Positions 39,301 to 43,473 are shown, counted from the stretch's first letter. The stretch is DNA of 64,000 bases from Pogonophryne albipinna (GCA_028583405.1 CM053253.1:14643112-14707111), one strand, 5' to 3'. A program made the numbers and translations. The notes: generated by a model not told the origin, from the letters alone.

Positions 39301-42300
39301 TGTTTGTATTTTTTAAACTACGTTTTAGTCTTTGCATTATTGGCCTTTATTCACATGTTTATATCATAAGTGTTTTATGACATCGTTGCTGTCTTGCCAT
39401 CATGTTGTCAAAGTAGTAGTCAAAATTATACTGTAATCCAATTTTGTGTCAATGAAATGAACACTGCATAATGAGGATATGAACATCCCCCATAAATCTT
39501 TTTCTCCTCTGGTTTCCTGTCAACAGGTGCACATTCTGGGAGTGGGGCTGGCTGTTCACGAGAAGCTGGTGCATCCAGAGATGCGTCCTCTGCACAAAAA
39601 GCTGGTAGATCAGTTCCACATGATGAGGACAGGTTTACACCATGTGAGTAGTCCCACATCTGGCTCAGTTTTGGTTTGAGCTGTGTTTTTAATTGTTATT
39701 CTTGCTAACAAATAGGTAAATAGCCATTTTGTATTGTCTGTTTCGATGCATCTGCATTTGTATGAGATGAGTGTTATGAATATGCCTGTATGTTGTTATA
39801 CAAGTGTTTTAATGCTTTTTTTAGCAGTGTAAATATTCAGAGTAGTATATGGTTGGGTCCCAGCAGGGTGTGCCTGGTGTAGATCGGTTTGGCGCTGCAG
39901 GCTGCCCGGGGGTTAACTCTCCCAGAGGAATCCTCTCCTCCCACAGCCACATGAGCCCTGAGAGCGTCCGCCTCATACACAGACACAGGTCAGTCACACA
40001 CACATGGACACACAGACACATTTATAAAAACATGGAGATTACGGTTTTACAACATTGTCTCTGTCCTGCAGCCCTCTGAGCCTCCAGGGATCGATCCGTC
40101 ACTCGTCCTCCTCTCTGTCCTCTCACACATCGAGTGAGGCAGGAGGAAACCTTGTCCTAATGAACGATGGCATGATGGGAGAGCACTCTGAGGATGCGTT
40201 ACACATGCAGGTGAGGCTTGATATAATACACACCTTCATAAAAGCAGTTGAAATGGTATGAGTTTGTGTTAACATGTTTCTACTACGAAAAATGTTTTAC
40301 TTCTTGAACTTCTTTTAAATTCTTTTTTTGCAGCCAAGCCCCTCCTCCTCCAGCCTGAGCTCAATCCGCTCCAATTCTTCCCAGATTATTAACTCTGCTC
40401 CCTCGAGTGCCAGAGGTAAGTAAGAAAGTCACATTATGATCCTTACTGTGTAATCTGTATATATTTAATTTCCCTATGGAGGTTTTCTTGCAGATGCTTG
40501 AGAATAAGAAATACAATATATGAAGAAGGTTACACAACACAAACTAACTGTATTTTTAGAATGACTCCTCTGTTACATATAAAGAGGTTGCTGTGCAAAC
40601 ATGTCCTCATCTTTTCTCTGTCTAGGATCCCCATCCTTGCCCGATAAGGCCAAACACAACCGGGAGGTGATGATCCTGTTGCCGTCTCACCGTGAGAGGA
40701 CCAGCAACATGTACTACAACATGGCAGAGAATGGACAGGTATGTACAGTGCAGTGTATCAATGTCCAAAACATACCAGACGTTAAATGTGTTTGTAATTA
40801 TTCAAATCAATGTGTTAAATGTTCTTATGAGTTTTAAAATCAAAACTTTTTCTACTTATACCAAATTGTAATCAGGGTTCAGATAGTTACTTTAATAATG
40901 CAGTTAGTAACCTGGTTTAAGTGTCACAATATTTAAGAAATGTAACTTAATCACTTTCTGTTACTTTTGGATGATCTCAATACCAAATATGCAGGACAAG
41001 AGAAACAATTTCTAAAATGTCAACATTATGTTGTGTGTAAAACTTCCAGGGGCTCTTTTGGCACATTATAGTAGCCAGACCAGTATAGGTTTTTTTTTAA
41101 AACCCATTTATAAATCATATTCTGTTCATTATGCCTATTTTAACTAAACTGATATTGATAATGCGATTAAGTCTTTTTTCCCTGTTTAACTGTAACAGAC
41201 TTCACTTTTTTGTATCCCAATTACATCACACATTTCCATGTTTTCAGTGACTTCTCATCCCTGCTTATAATTCTTCATCCTATGTTTCAGAACAACCACA
41301 TGCAGCGGGCTTTACTTCAGCAAATTAGCCCCTGCAAGCCGTGCGCTGATCCTCACATGAATCTGCCAGAGAAAGGTGACAACACAATCAGGTTGAAATG
41401 TACTGTATCGTCTATATGAGACATACATCACAGTGTTTGATGACATGTTCATGTTTTCCTCTCCAGTCTTTCCCAACACTCCCGGCAGCTGGACTCTGGA
41501 CGGGGAGAACAGGGAGCCGGTGTCCTACATGCCGACTTCTACTGGAGGGGTCATAATGCCGCCCGTGCCCCCCAGGTCCTTCCCCCCAGGTATGTCTCCT
41601 TTAAATTCCCTTTTATAGGTTTTTGTGGGGTTAAGAGCTTTTGAGAGTTTCAAGGCTATTTAAGACCATTACATAAGACCTTTTAAGCATTGTATACATT
41701 ATTTATCTCCTCATATGAATTTCACTTTGCAGGCCACTTCCTGATGCACTGTGATGCGTTTCACCACCAGAACAGCGACCCCCCCCCTGCCCTGCCCATC
41801 CGTTCACTTCGGAAGGTACAGCCCACAGAGAAATATTCATAACATATGAGACGCAAAACAGCTTTGTAGCAACTTTTTGGCATTTCACTCTCCTCATCCT
41901 CCCTCTTCTTTTGAATGTCAATTTTAAATGATCATATTGACATTTTCAGTGTTTTGTCATGGTTACCCTGACTTCACAGAAGCTCCTATTTTCCAAGTTC
42001 TCAACACAACCACACACTGTCTTCACTTTCAGTCAATTTGTACACTATAGAAATGCCTGATGATAGAGTGCTGACACACATTTTTTTTTAACTCTGGTTG
42101 TCAAGTTATAATTACAAAGGCATTGCTACATGTCTGAAATATGGACAGTTTCAGAATCAAGTAGTTGTTGACTCTTGATCTTCTTCATTTGCAACTTGTT
42201 ATCCTAACATTTCAGACAGTATGTGAAGGCAGCTTGAGTAGAAATTAAATTCAGGTTGTTGTTTCAAAACTTTTCCCTTGACTGTAAGTTGAAAAAAAAA

Positions 42301-42942
42301 GACACACAATTATTTGACTGTTTCTCTCGCCAGTCTCCTCTCCACCCGATCCCCGGCTCCCCCACCAGTCCTCAGTCAGCTCTGGGGGGTAGTAACTCCA
42401 CTCTGTCAGGCAGCGCCAGCAGCGGGGTTTCCTCTCTGAGTGAGAGTAACTTTGGAGGCCAATATCCGGACCCCGGCCCTATCAGGAACGACGCCTTGGA
42501 GCCTCTTCCCAGTCACCTGTGGTCCCCCCCTGATGAGTACCTGGCCTCTCCCTACCTGCACATTCACTACGGCGGACCAGAGATTGAGTCCGTGGACCCT
42601 GTCCGCCCTTTCCACTACCGCAGCCCTTCATCACATCCGCACAACCACCAGCACCCTCACACTCACGGCCACCCGGGACTGGACAGCCACTCCCACGGCC
42701 CCTCGCCCCACCACCACGCTCCCACTCACGGCCCCCACCACATCCCTTACCGCAGGCCTCAGCCTCCAGCCGTGCCACCCAAACCCTACCTGAGAGAGGG
42801 CTGCATCCCAGAGGAGGACCTGCCGCCTCAGCCCATCCCGCTGCCCCGCAGGATCTTCCACTCCCCGCACGGCCACCGTGAAGACCAGGGGAAACACCCC
42901 TGGGAGCAGTGCATCAGCGAGGAGCACGAGGAGGCCCAGTGA
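5632..42942 (+). CDS. dock3: dock3, dedicator of cytokinesis 3 (53 exons; first exon missing)
   Basis: DOCK-B family guanine nucleotide exchange factor that activates Rac1, acts with ELMO, and works mainly in neurons (axon growth, cytoskeleton). Joining the 53 exons listed separately gives one open frame of about 2066 residues ending in TGA; with a usual 12-13 residue first exon it is about 2079 (human about 2030). Domains in approximate full-length numbering: SH3 (to about 70), helical region (75-415), DHR-1 (about 418-600), helical middle (600-1220), DHR-2 (about 1225-1630) and a Pro/Ser/His-rich tail. Diagnostic stretches are [75 protein letters not shown] and the tail motif [13 protein letters not shown]4 is the nearest alternative; the tail ([15 protein letters not shown], then [17 protein letters not shown]) fits DOCK3 better. 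The order and phases match DOCK3 as I know it; no frame breaks were found. Confidence 0.95.
5716..6692 (+). other. dock3: dock3 intron 2
   Basis: 977 bp, AT-rich, no exon seen. It carries a retrotransposon-like tail at 6470-6555. Confidence 0.8.
6470..6555 (+). repeat. LINE/SINE-type 3' tail with a 5-bp repeat end
   Basis: The run AGCACTTTGG, then GTGCTATATAAATAAA and three to four copies of TTGAT, is the usual form of fish non-LTR retrotransposon 3' ends. Only the tail is seen; the family cannot be named with certainty. Confidence 0.55.
6693..6733 (+). CDS. dock3: dock3 exon 3 (SH3 domain, part)
   Basis: 41 nt, residues about 41-54: completes Gly, then [13 protein letters not shown]. The conserved SH3 Trp-Tyr pair is present. 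Acceptor ccttttag, donor gtaatt. Confidence 0.9.
6734..9040 (+). other. dock3: dock3 intron 3
   Basis: 2307 bp. It contains a complete hAT-like MITE at 7513-7830. No exon or other gene is supported; the remaining short open frames are random. Confidence 0.8.
7513..7830. mobile_element. hAT-like MITE (318 bp) with perfect 8-bp target duplication
   Basis: It starts CAGTGTTTCTCAAA and ends TTTGAGAAGCACTG, so the terminal inverted repeats match at 13 of the outer 14 bases. It is flanked by identical 8-bp GTCTAAAA copies at 7505-7512 and 7831-7838. An 8-bp duplication of nTCTAnAn type is the hallmark of hAT transposition. There is no transposase frame, so it is non-autonomous. Confidence 0.9.
9041..9096 (+). 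CDS. dock3: dock3 exon 4 (SH3 end)
   Basis: 56 nt, residues about 55-73, reading [19 protein letters not shown]. The FP-x-SYV element is the classic end of an SH3 fold. It ends in phase 2. Acceptor gtccacag, donor gtaagt. Confidence 0.92.
9097..11029 (+). other. dock3: dock3 intron 4
   Basis: 1933 bp with no exon seen. There are no clear repeats beyond short AT-rich runs. Confidence 0.75.
11030..11126 (+). CDS. dock3: dock3 exon 5
   Basis: 97 nt, residues about 73-105, including [20 protein letters not shown] and [11 protein letters not shown]. This links the SH3 to the first helices. Acceptor gctgcag, donor gtcagt. Confidence 0.93.
11127..12654 (+). other. dock3: dock3 intron 5
   Basis: 1528 bp. 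No exon. The stretch 11940-12300 has several transcription-factor-like motifs close together (TAATTAG at 12060, GTAAACAAA at 12206) and is a weak candidate for a conserved regulatory element. Confidence 0.7.
12655..12803 (+). CDS. dock3: dock3 exon 6
   Basis: 149 nt, residues about 106-155, including [19 protein letters not shown] and [15 protein letters not shown]. This is a strongly conserved part of the DOCK-A/B N-terminal helical region. It ends in phase 2 (GA|G = Glu). Donor gtgagt; the acceptor is ccaacag. Confidence 0.95.
12804..14056 (+). other. dock3: dock3 intron 6
   Basis: 1253 bp. It carries the second, partial copy of the repeat first seen at 2597, here at 13784-13895. No exon is seen. 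Confidence 0.78.
13784..13895. repeat. interspersed repeat, partial copy 2
   Basis: It starts TTAAAGGGGACTATTGTGCA and continues with the same core as 2601-2690, then stops at GGTTAGCTGG. It is truncated relative to copy 1. Confidence 0.65.
14057..14141 (+). CDS. dock3: dock3 exon 7
   Basis: 85 nt, residues about 155-183, [20 protein letters not shown] then SISELHKL. Acceptor ctccag, donor gtatgt. Confidence 0.93.
14142..15452 (+). other. dock3: dock3 intron 7
   Basis: 1311 bp. No exon is supported; an open frame of 118 codons at 14921-15277 has no recognisable protein features. Confidence 0.75.
15453..15494 (+). CDS. dock3: dock3 exon 8 (42 nt)
   Basis: Fourteen codons, [14 protein letters not shown], phase 0 at both ends. 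It sits where DOCK3 has the similar HLSSRQSVQQSTSQ-type segment. Acceptor tttttcag, donor gtatag. Being short and 3n, it could be skipped without a frame change. Confidence 0.85.
15495..16381 (+). other. dock3: dock3 intron 8
   Basis: 887 bp without exon or clear repeat. Confidence 0.75.
16382..16536 (+). CDS. dock3: dock3 exon 9
   Basis: 155 nt, residues about 198-249, including [20 protein letters not shown] and [17 protein letters not shown]. Acceptor ttcccag, donor gtatgg; ends in phase 2. Confidence 0.94.
16688..16769 (+). CDS. dock3: dock3 exon 10
   Basis: 82 nt, residues about 249-276, [20 protein letters not shown] then RLCALFT. Acceptor ttttgcag, donor gtaaca. Confidence 0.94.
16856..16916 (+). 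CDS. dock3: dock3 exon 11
   Basis: 61 nt, residues about 277-297, [20 protein letters not shown] plus the first base of Gly. Acceptor cgttag, donor gtaaat. Confidence 0.94.
17003..17150 (+). CDS. dock3: dock3 exon 12
   Basis: 148 nt, residues about 297-346, including [20 protein letters not shown] and [11 protein letters not shown]. Acceptor tttccag, donor gtgagt; ends in phase 2. Confidence 0.95.
17151..18231 (+). other. dock3: dock3 intron 12
   Basis: 1081 bp. No exon or clear mobile element is seen. Confidence 0.75.
18232..18320 (+). CDS. dock3: dock3 exon 13
   Basis: 89 nt, residues about 346-376, [20 protein letters not shown] then KYSAPSTNY. The acceptor is ctcgacag; donor gtaaat. 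Confidence 0.93.
18321..19652 (+). other. dock3: dock3 intron 13
   Basis: 1332 bp. Its last 270 bp are pyrimidine-rich, leading into the exon 14 acceptor. No exon. Confidence 0.75.
19653..19778 (+). CDS. dock3: dock3 exon 14
   Basis: 126 nt, residues about 376-418, [20 protein letters not shown] and [13 protein letters not shown]. It leads into DHR-1. Acceptor cccccag, donor gtgagg. Confidence 0.93.
20320..20535 (+). repeat. degenerate RTE/LINE-like 3' fragment
   Basis: The order of CCTCCGCCAAG, TTTCCTGAAAATCGGGTCAG, TTTTTCCGTGATCCTACTGA and CGACAAACCGAAC resembles the 3' ends of a common fish non-LTR element. It is too short and decayed to assign a family. Confidence 0.45.
21032..21097. 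repeat. (TCCTC)n microsatellite
   Basis: About thirteen copies of a 5-bp TCCTC unit, giving a pure polypyrimidine strand of about 66 bp on the dock3 sense strand. Confidence 0.9.
22242..22366 (+). CDS. dock3: dock3 exon 15 (DHR-1 start)
   Basis: 125 nt, residues about 418-459, [20 protein letters not shown] then [21 protein letters not shown]. This is the first strand pair of the C2-like DHR-1, which binds phosphoinositides in DOCK proteins. Acceptor gtcttag, donor gtatga. Confidence 0.95.
22495..22657 (+). CDS. dock3: dock3 exon 16 (DHR-1)
   Basis: 163 nt, residues about 460-514, [20 protein letters not shown] and [19 protein letters not shown]. Acceptor ttctcag, donor gtgagt. Confidence 0.95.
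22805..22911 (+). CDS. dock3: dock3 exon 17 (DHR-1)
   Basis: 107 nt, residues about 514-549, [20 protein letters not shown] then [16 protein letters not shown]. Acceptor ttttag, donor gtatgt. Confidence 0.95.
24151..24514. repeat. long (GATA)n microsatellite with GGAT interruptions
   Basis: Uninterrupted 4-bp phase over about 364 bp, mostly GATA with scattered GATG units. It is directly followed by CTTTATTGATCCC and GGGAAATTATTTC (24515-24546), a motif that often borders GATA repeats at fish retroelement ends, so the array may have grown from such a tail. Confidence 0.93.
24515..24546. repeat. retroelement-end motif next to the GATA array
   Basis: CTTTATTGATCCC, then TTTGGGAAATTATTTCG, resembles the conserved end of a widespread fish LINE/SINE. 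Only this end is recognisable. Confidence 0.5.
24969..25140 (+). CDS. dock3: dock3 exon 18 (DHR-1 end)
   Basis: 172 nt, residues about 550-607, [20 protein letters not shown] and [12 protein letters not shown]. Acceptor cctccag, donor gtaatt; ends in phase 1. Confidence 0.95.
25222..25319 (+). CDS. dock3: dock3 exon 19
   Basis: 98 nt, residues about 607-639, [20 protein letters not shown] then [13 protein letters not shown]. Acceptor tttccag; the donor gtcact is weaker than its neighbours. Confidence 0.94.
25320..25675 (+). other. dock3: dock3 intron 19
   Basis: 356 bp, AT-rich, nothing further seen. Confidence 0.75.
25676..25759 (+). CDS. dock3: dock3 exon 20
   Basis: 84 nt, residues about 640-667, [20 protein letters not shown] then GPLVFQSL. 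Phase 0 at both ends. Acceptor ctcacag, donor gtagga. Confidence 0.95.
25859..25959 (+). CDS. dock3: dock3 exon 21
   Basis: 101 nt, residues about 668-701, [20 protein letters not shown] then [13 protein letters not shown]. It ends AA in a split Lys codon. Acceptor tttttag, donor gtaaaa. Confidence 0.95.
26055..26136 (+). CDS. dock3: dock3 exon 22
   Basis: 82 nt, residues about 701-728, [20 protein letters not shown] then HIQEAMR. Acceptor ctctgcag, donor gtaaag. Confidence 0.95.
26354..26376 (+). repeat. 23-nt pure C tract forming the exon 23 polypyrimidine tract
   Basis: Twenty-three consecutive C end directly at the AG of the exon 23 acceptor. On the dock3 transcript this is poly(rC), the class of RNA bound by PCBP/hnRNP K proteins. 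The exact run length may be uncertain because of sequencing of homopolymers. Confidence 0.9.
26379..26549 (+). CDS. dock3: dock3 exon 23
   Basis: 171 nt, residues about 729-785, [20 protein letters not shown] and [20 protein letters not shown]. Phase 0 at both ends. The acceptor has a pure C tract; donor gtcaga. Confidence 0.95.
26550..27499 (+). other. dock3: dock3 intron 23
   Basis: 950 bp. It contains a cryptic exon-like stretch at 26794-26857 (see findings) and a complete hAT-like MITE at 27000-27326. Confidence 0.78.
27000..27326. mobile_element. hAT-like MITE (327 bp) with perfect 8-bp target duplication
   Basis: It starts CAGGGGTGTCAAACTCAA and ends TTGAGTTGGACACCCCTG, so the inverted ends agree over 17 of 18 bases. 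It is flanked by TTCTAAAG at 26992-26999 and 27327-27334, an 8-bp hAT-type duplication. It has no transposase. The AT-rich centre has no coding potential. Confidence 0.9.
27500..27692 (+). CDS. dock3: dock3 exon 24
   Basis: 193 nt, residues about 786-850, [20 protein letters not shown] and [20 protein letters not shown]. Acceptor ccaccag, donor gtagga; ends in phase 1. Confidence 0.95.
27801..27928 (+). CDS. dock3: dock3 exon 25
   Basis: 128 nt, residues about 850-892, [20 protein letters not shown] and [17 protein letters not shown]. Acceptor gccacag, donor gtactg. Confidence 0.94.
28130..28276 (+). CDS. dock3: dock3 exon 26
   Basis: 147 nt, residues about 893-941, [20 protein letters not shown] and [13 protein letters not shown]. 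The CPQC pair is typical of this DOCK subfamily. Acceptor gtctcag, donor gtgagc. Confidence 0.95.
28390..28488 (+). CDS. dock3: dock3 exon 27
   Basis: 99 nt, residues about 942-974, [20 protein letters not shown] then [13 protein letters not shown]. Acceptor ttggcag, donor gtagga. Confidence 0.95.
28573..28667 (+). CDS. dock3: dock3 exon 28
   Basis: 95 nt, residues about 975-1006, [20 protein letters not shown] then [11 protein letters not shown]. Acceptor tttttag, donor gtgagt; ends in phase 2. Confidence 0.95.
28859..28934 (+). CDS. dock3: dock3 exon 29
   Basis: 76 nt, residues about 1006-1031, [20 protein letters not shown] then DFDFK. Acceptor ttctgcag, donor gtgtgt. Confidence 0.95.
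29063..29163 (+). CDS. dock3: dock3 exon 30
   Basis: 101 nt, residues about 1032-1065, [20 protein letters not shown] then [13 protein letters not shown]. Acceptor ttgttag, donor gtaagt. Confidence 0.95.
29383..29441 (+). CDS. dock3: dock3 exon 31
   Basis: 59 nt, residues about 1065-1085, [19 protein letters not shown]. Acceptor tttatag, donor gtacgt. Confidence 0.95.
29548..29696 (+). CDS. dock3: dock3 exon 32
   Basis: 149 nt, residues about 1085-1134, [20 protein letters not shown] and [17 protein letters not shown]. Acceptor atccag, donor gtcatt. Confidence 0.96.
29818..29903 (+). CDS. dock3: dock3 exon 33
   Basis: 86 nt, residues about 1135-1163, [20 protein letters not shown] then NHRELFSL. 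Acceptor gtgtag, donor gtaagc; ends in phase 2. Confidence 0.95.
30016..30042 (+). CDS. dock3: dock3 exon 34, 27-nt microexon
   Basis: 27 nt, residues about 1163-1172: completes Leu, then TMLFGPYP and two bases of Ser. Acceptor ctgcag, donor gtgagc. The flanking phases (2 in, 2 out) and the family peptide TQLFGPYPS support it. Confidence 0.93.
30154..30249 (+). CDS. dock3: dock3 exon 35
   Basis: 96 nt, residues about 1172-1204, [20 protein letters not shown] then [11 protein letters not shown]. Acceptor gtgcag, donor gtatgc. Confidence 0.95.
30339..30399 (+). CDS. dock3: dock3 exon 36
   Basis: 61 nt, residues about 1204-1224, [20 protein letters not shown]. Acceptor ttttag, donor gtgagt. 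Confidence 0.95.
30493..30586 (+). CDS. dock3: dock3 exon 37 (DHR-2 start)
   Basis: 94 nt, residues about 1225-1256, [20 protein letters not shown] then [11 protein letters not shown]. This is the first helix of lobe A of DHR-2. Acceptor ccacag, donor gtaaag. Confidence 0.95.
30587..32171 (+). other. dock3: dock3 intron 37
   Basis: 1585 bp. It holds a short retroelement-type fragment at 31648-31735. The part from about 30919 (AGGGACGTGTACAGACATTT) may be the end of another degenerate element. No exon. Confidence 0.75.
31648..31735. repeat. retroelement-type fragment (CCATCCATC/GGGTCGCGGG motif)
   Basis: CCATCCATCCATCTTCTTCC, then GCTTATCCGTGGTCGGGTCG and GGGGGTAGCAGTTCCAGCAG form a motif very common at the end of fish LINEs. 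Only this end is present. Confidence 0.6.
32172..32320 (+). CDS. dock3: dock3 exon 38 (DHR-2), GC donor
   Basis: 149 nt, residues about 1256-1305, [20 protein letters not shown] and [13 protein letters not shown]. It ends AAG followed by gcaagt, so the next intron is GC-AG. A GT donor four bases further on (gtgaat) would break the frame with exon 39. Confidence 0.94.
32321..34332 (+). other. dock3: dock3 intron 38 (GC-AG)
   Basis: 2012 bp. It starts gcaagt and ends tttgcag, and contains a MITE-like element at 33666-34145. The stretch 32460-32760 looks like decayed retroelement sequence, but no family is recognisable. Confidence 0.8.
33666..34145. mobile_element. MITE-like element with GGACCTATCAT inverted ends
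   Basis: It starts AAAGGGGACCTATCATGCAA and ends ATGATAGGTCCACTTTAAA; the two ends are inverted copies with one or two mismatches over about 16 bases. The length is about 480 bp and there is no long reading frame. The target duplication is not clear. Confidence 0.7.
34333..34419 (+). CDS. dock3: dock3 exon 39 (DHR-2)
   Basis: 87 nt, residues about 1306-1334, [20 protein letters not shown] then DYQSLSWIR. Acceptor tttgcag, donor gtaagt. Confidence 0.95.
34671..34775 (+). CDS. dock3: dock3 exon 40 (DHR-2)
   Basis: 105 nt, residues about 1335-1369, [20 protein letters not shown] then [15 protein letters not shown]. The [11 protein letters not shown] segment is a hallmark of DHR-2 lobe B. Acceptor tgacag, donor gtacga. 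Confidence 0.96.
34776..35666 (+). other. dock3: dock3 intron 40
   Basis: 891 bp with no exon or clear repeat. Confidence 0.75.
35667..35808 (+). CDS. dock3: dock3 exon 41 (DHR-2)
   Basis: 142 nt, residues about 1370-1417, [20 protein letters not shown] and [20 protein letters not shown]. Acceptor gtgtag, donor gtatcc; ends after the first base of Tyr. Confidence 0.95.
35809..36235 (+). other. dock3: dock3 intron 41
   Basis: 427 bp. AT-rich first half, pyrimidine-rich second half; nothing else seen. Confidence 0.75.
36236..36402 (+). CDS. dock3: dock3 exon 42 (DHR-2)
   Basis: 167 nt, residues about 1417-1472, [20 protein letters not shown] and [19 protein letters not shown]. Acceptor ttctag, donor gtatgg. 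Confidence 0.95.
36558..36655 (-). repeat. LINE/SINE-type tail, inverted
   Basis: GACAAGTCAAGTCAGTTTTT, then TATATAG and AAGGCGCTTTAAAATAC, reads on the minus strand as the usual fish retroelement 3' end (pentamer tail after a TATA-like box). It is a truncated copy. Confidence 0.55.
37442..38101. mobile_element. piggyBac-like MITE (660 bp) at a TTAA site
   Basis: The ends CCCTTAGATGCA and TGCATCTAAGGG are perfect inverted repeats, flanked on both sides by TTAA (37438-37441 and 38102-38105), the target site duplicated by piggyBac transposases. Inside, a unit starting CATAAGTGGGT repeats at 37452, 37642 and 37823 (spacing 190 and 181 bp), and an inverted copy of the motif (GACCCACTTATGGAAG) lies near the right end. 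It has no transposase. Confidence 0.88.
38308..38394 (+). CDS. dock3: dock3 exon 43 (DHR-2)
   Basis: 87 nt, residues about 1473-1501, [20 protein letters not shown] then WAEVERREV. Acceptor ctcacag, donor gtgagc. The intron after it is 162 nt and stop-free in frame. Confidence 0.95.
38557..38736 (+). CDS. dock3: dock3 exon 44 (DHR-2 catalytic lobe C)
   Basis: 180 nt, residues about 1502-1561, [20 protein letters not shown] and [18 protein letters not shown]. The Val of AAVNGG sits where family knowledge places the nucleotide-sensor valine that expels GDP from Rac, so the exchange site looks intact. Acceptor ttccag, donor gtacac. Confidence 0.96.
38830..38913 (+). CDS. dock3: dock3 exon 45 (DHR-2)
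   Basis: 84 nt, residues about 1562-1589, [20 protein letters not shown] then LKDLMQEQ. Acceptor caacag, donor gtaaca. Confidence 0.95.
38914..39526 (+). other. dock3: dock3 intron 45
   Basis: 613 bp, AT-rich, no exon or clear repeat. Confidence 0.75.
39527..39643 (+). CDS. dock3: dock3 exon 46 (DHR-2 end)
   Basis: 117 nt, residues about 1590-1628, [20 protein letters not shown] and [15 protein letters not shown]. Acceptor caacag, donor gtgagt. Confidence 0.95.
39867..39988 (+). CDS. dock3: dock3 exon 47 (start of tail)
   Basis: 122 nt, residues about 1629-1669, [20 protein letters not shown] and [14 protein letters not shown]. The acceptor is a tandem CAGCAG (39861-39866); use of the first AG would add one Gln. 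I chose the second because it gives the family spacing after His. Donor gtcagt. Confidence 0.88.
40072..40210 (+). CDS. dock3: dock3 exon 48 (tail)
   Basis: 139 nt, residues about 1669-1715, [20 protein letters not shown] and [13 protein letters not shown]. Ser-rich. Acceptor cctgcag, donor gtgagg. Confidence 0.93.
40334..40415 (+). CDS. dock3: dock3 exon 49 (tail)
   Basis: 82 nt, residues about 1716-1743, [20 protein letters not shown] then SAPSSAR. It is shorter at its start than in human DOCK3 as I recall it. Acceptor tttgcag, donor gtaagt. Confidence 0.92.
40626..40738 (+). CDS. dock3: dock3 exon 50 (tail)
   Basis: 113 nt, residues about 1743-1780, [20 protein letters not shown] and [14 protein letters not shown]. 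Acceptor tgtctag, donor gtatgt. Confidence 0.93.
40739..41290 (+). other. dock3: dock3 intron 50
   Basis: 552 bp, AT-rich, nothing further seen. Confidence 0.75.
41291..41375 (+). CDS. dock3: dock3 exon 51 (tail)
   Basis: 85 nt, residues about 1781-1809, [20 protein letters not shown] then PHMNLPEK plus the first base of a Gly or Val codon. Acceptor gtttcag, donor gtgaca. Confidence 0.92.
41467..41589 (+). CDS. dock3: dock3 exon 52, probable cassette exon (proline-rich)
   Basis: 123 nt (41 codons), residues about 1809-1850, including [20 protein letters not shown] and [11 protein letters not shown]. Phase 1 at both ends, so skipping leaves exon 51 joined in frame to exon 53 (EKG then HF), which is the order in human DOCK3 as I remember it. 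PPVPPR is an SH3-ligand type motif. Acceptor ctccag, donor gtatgt. Confidence 0.85.
41733..41815 (+). CDS. dock3: dock3 exon 53 (tail)
   Basis: 83 nt, residues about 1850-1877, [20 protein letters not shown] then PIRSLRK. It has a coding run of nine C (41779-41787). Acceptor tttgcag, donor gtacag. Confidence 0.92.
41816..42333 (+). other. dock3: dock3 intron 53
   Basis: 518 bp, no exon or clear repeat. Confidence 0.78.
42334..42942 (+). CDS. dock3: dock3 exon 54, last coding exon
   Basis: 609 nt including TGA at 42940-42942, residues about 1878-2079. It begins [20 protein letters not shown], then a Ser-rich [18 protein letters not shown], then a His-rich stretch (15 His in 36 codons, 42634-42741), then [13 protein letters not shown], a PxxPxK SH3-binding motif of the kind that binds CRK-type adaptors in DOCK proteins, and ends [12 protein letters not shown]. 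The exon is GC-rich compared with the introns. Confidence 0.95.
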   Translation, partial: SPLHPIPGSPTSPQSALGGSNSTLSGSASSGVSSLSESNFGGQYPDPGPIRNDALEPLPSHLWSPPDEYLASPYLHIHYGGPEIESVDPVRPFHYRSPSSHPHNHQHPHTHGHPGLDSHSHGPSPHHHAPTHGPHHIPYRRPQPPAVPPKPYLREGCIPEEDLPPQPIPLPRRIFHSPHGHREDQGKHPWEQCISEEHEEAQ

Positions 42943-43467
42943 TGACTATACTTCAGTTAGAGCTTTCTTCTTCCCTTAATTTGCACTGAGTTAAAGGCAG
43001 TTACAGGGAGATTCCTTAGTGAAGCGGTGATTTGTGTTCAGATGACACTTCTCGCTTTAATTTGAGTGCACATGAAGGAAAGAAAAGAGGGGATGAACCT
43101 CCACAAATCAACAGCACGAGGCTCTGTCACTGCTCCGTGTGGCCTCTTAGATATAATTAAAAGAAATGTATCTGTTAAACAAAAGACAGATTGACTTTGT
43201 TCAGAAATTGATATTGATTGTACAAAATTGTACAACTTGTCTGTGAGCATGTTTTTTCATTTGAGAATAATAAGACAACAGTTTTGTGAAAAATGACGAC
43301 CATGATCATAACCAAGATGATCCCAGGTGCAGTTTGAGCTCTGAACTCCCTTAATTTAGCTTTTTCATGGCATTTTCACAACACGAGGAAACACCCGAAG
43401 GTTATAATTCAAAGGGAAGGGACTTCTCTGCTTTAAATGCTTCATATATATGAATTCTTATTTTGAT

Positions 43468-43473
43468 AATAAA
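43468..43473 (+). terminator. dock3: candidate proximal poly(A) signal AATAAA
   Basis: Canonical AATAAA 526 bp after the dock3 stop codon, followed by moderately T-rich sequence. Confidence 0.45.

Noticed and set aside
40211..40333. Search for the extra residues present before the exon 49 region in human DOCK3
   Set aside because: No reading frame in intron 48 resembles them; the fish tail is simply shorter here.
42406..42927. Several antisense and shifted-frame open frames over dock3 exon 54
   Set aside because: Shadows of a GC-rich coding exon; no independent support.
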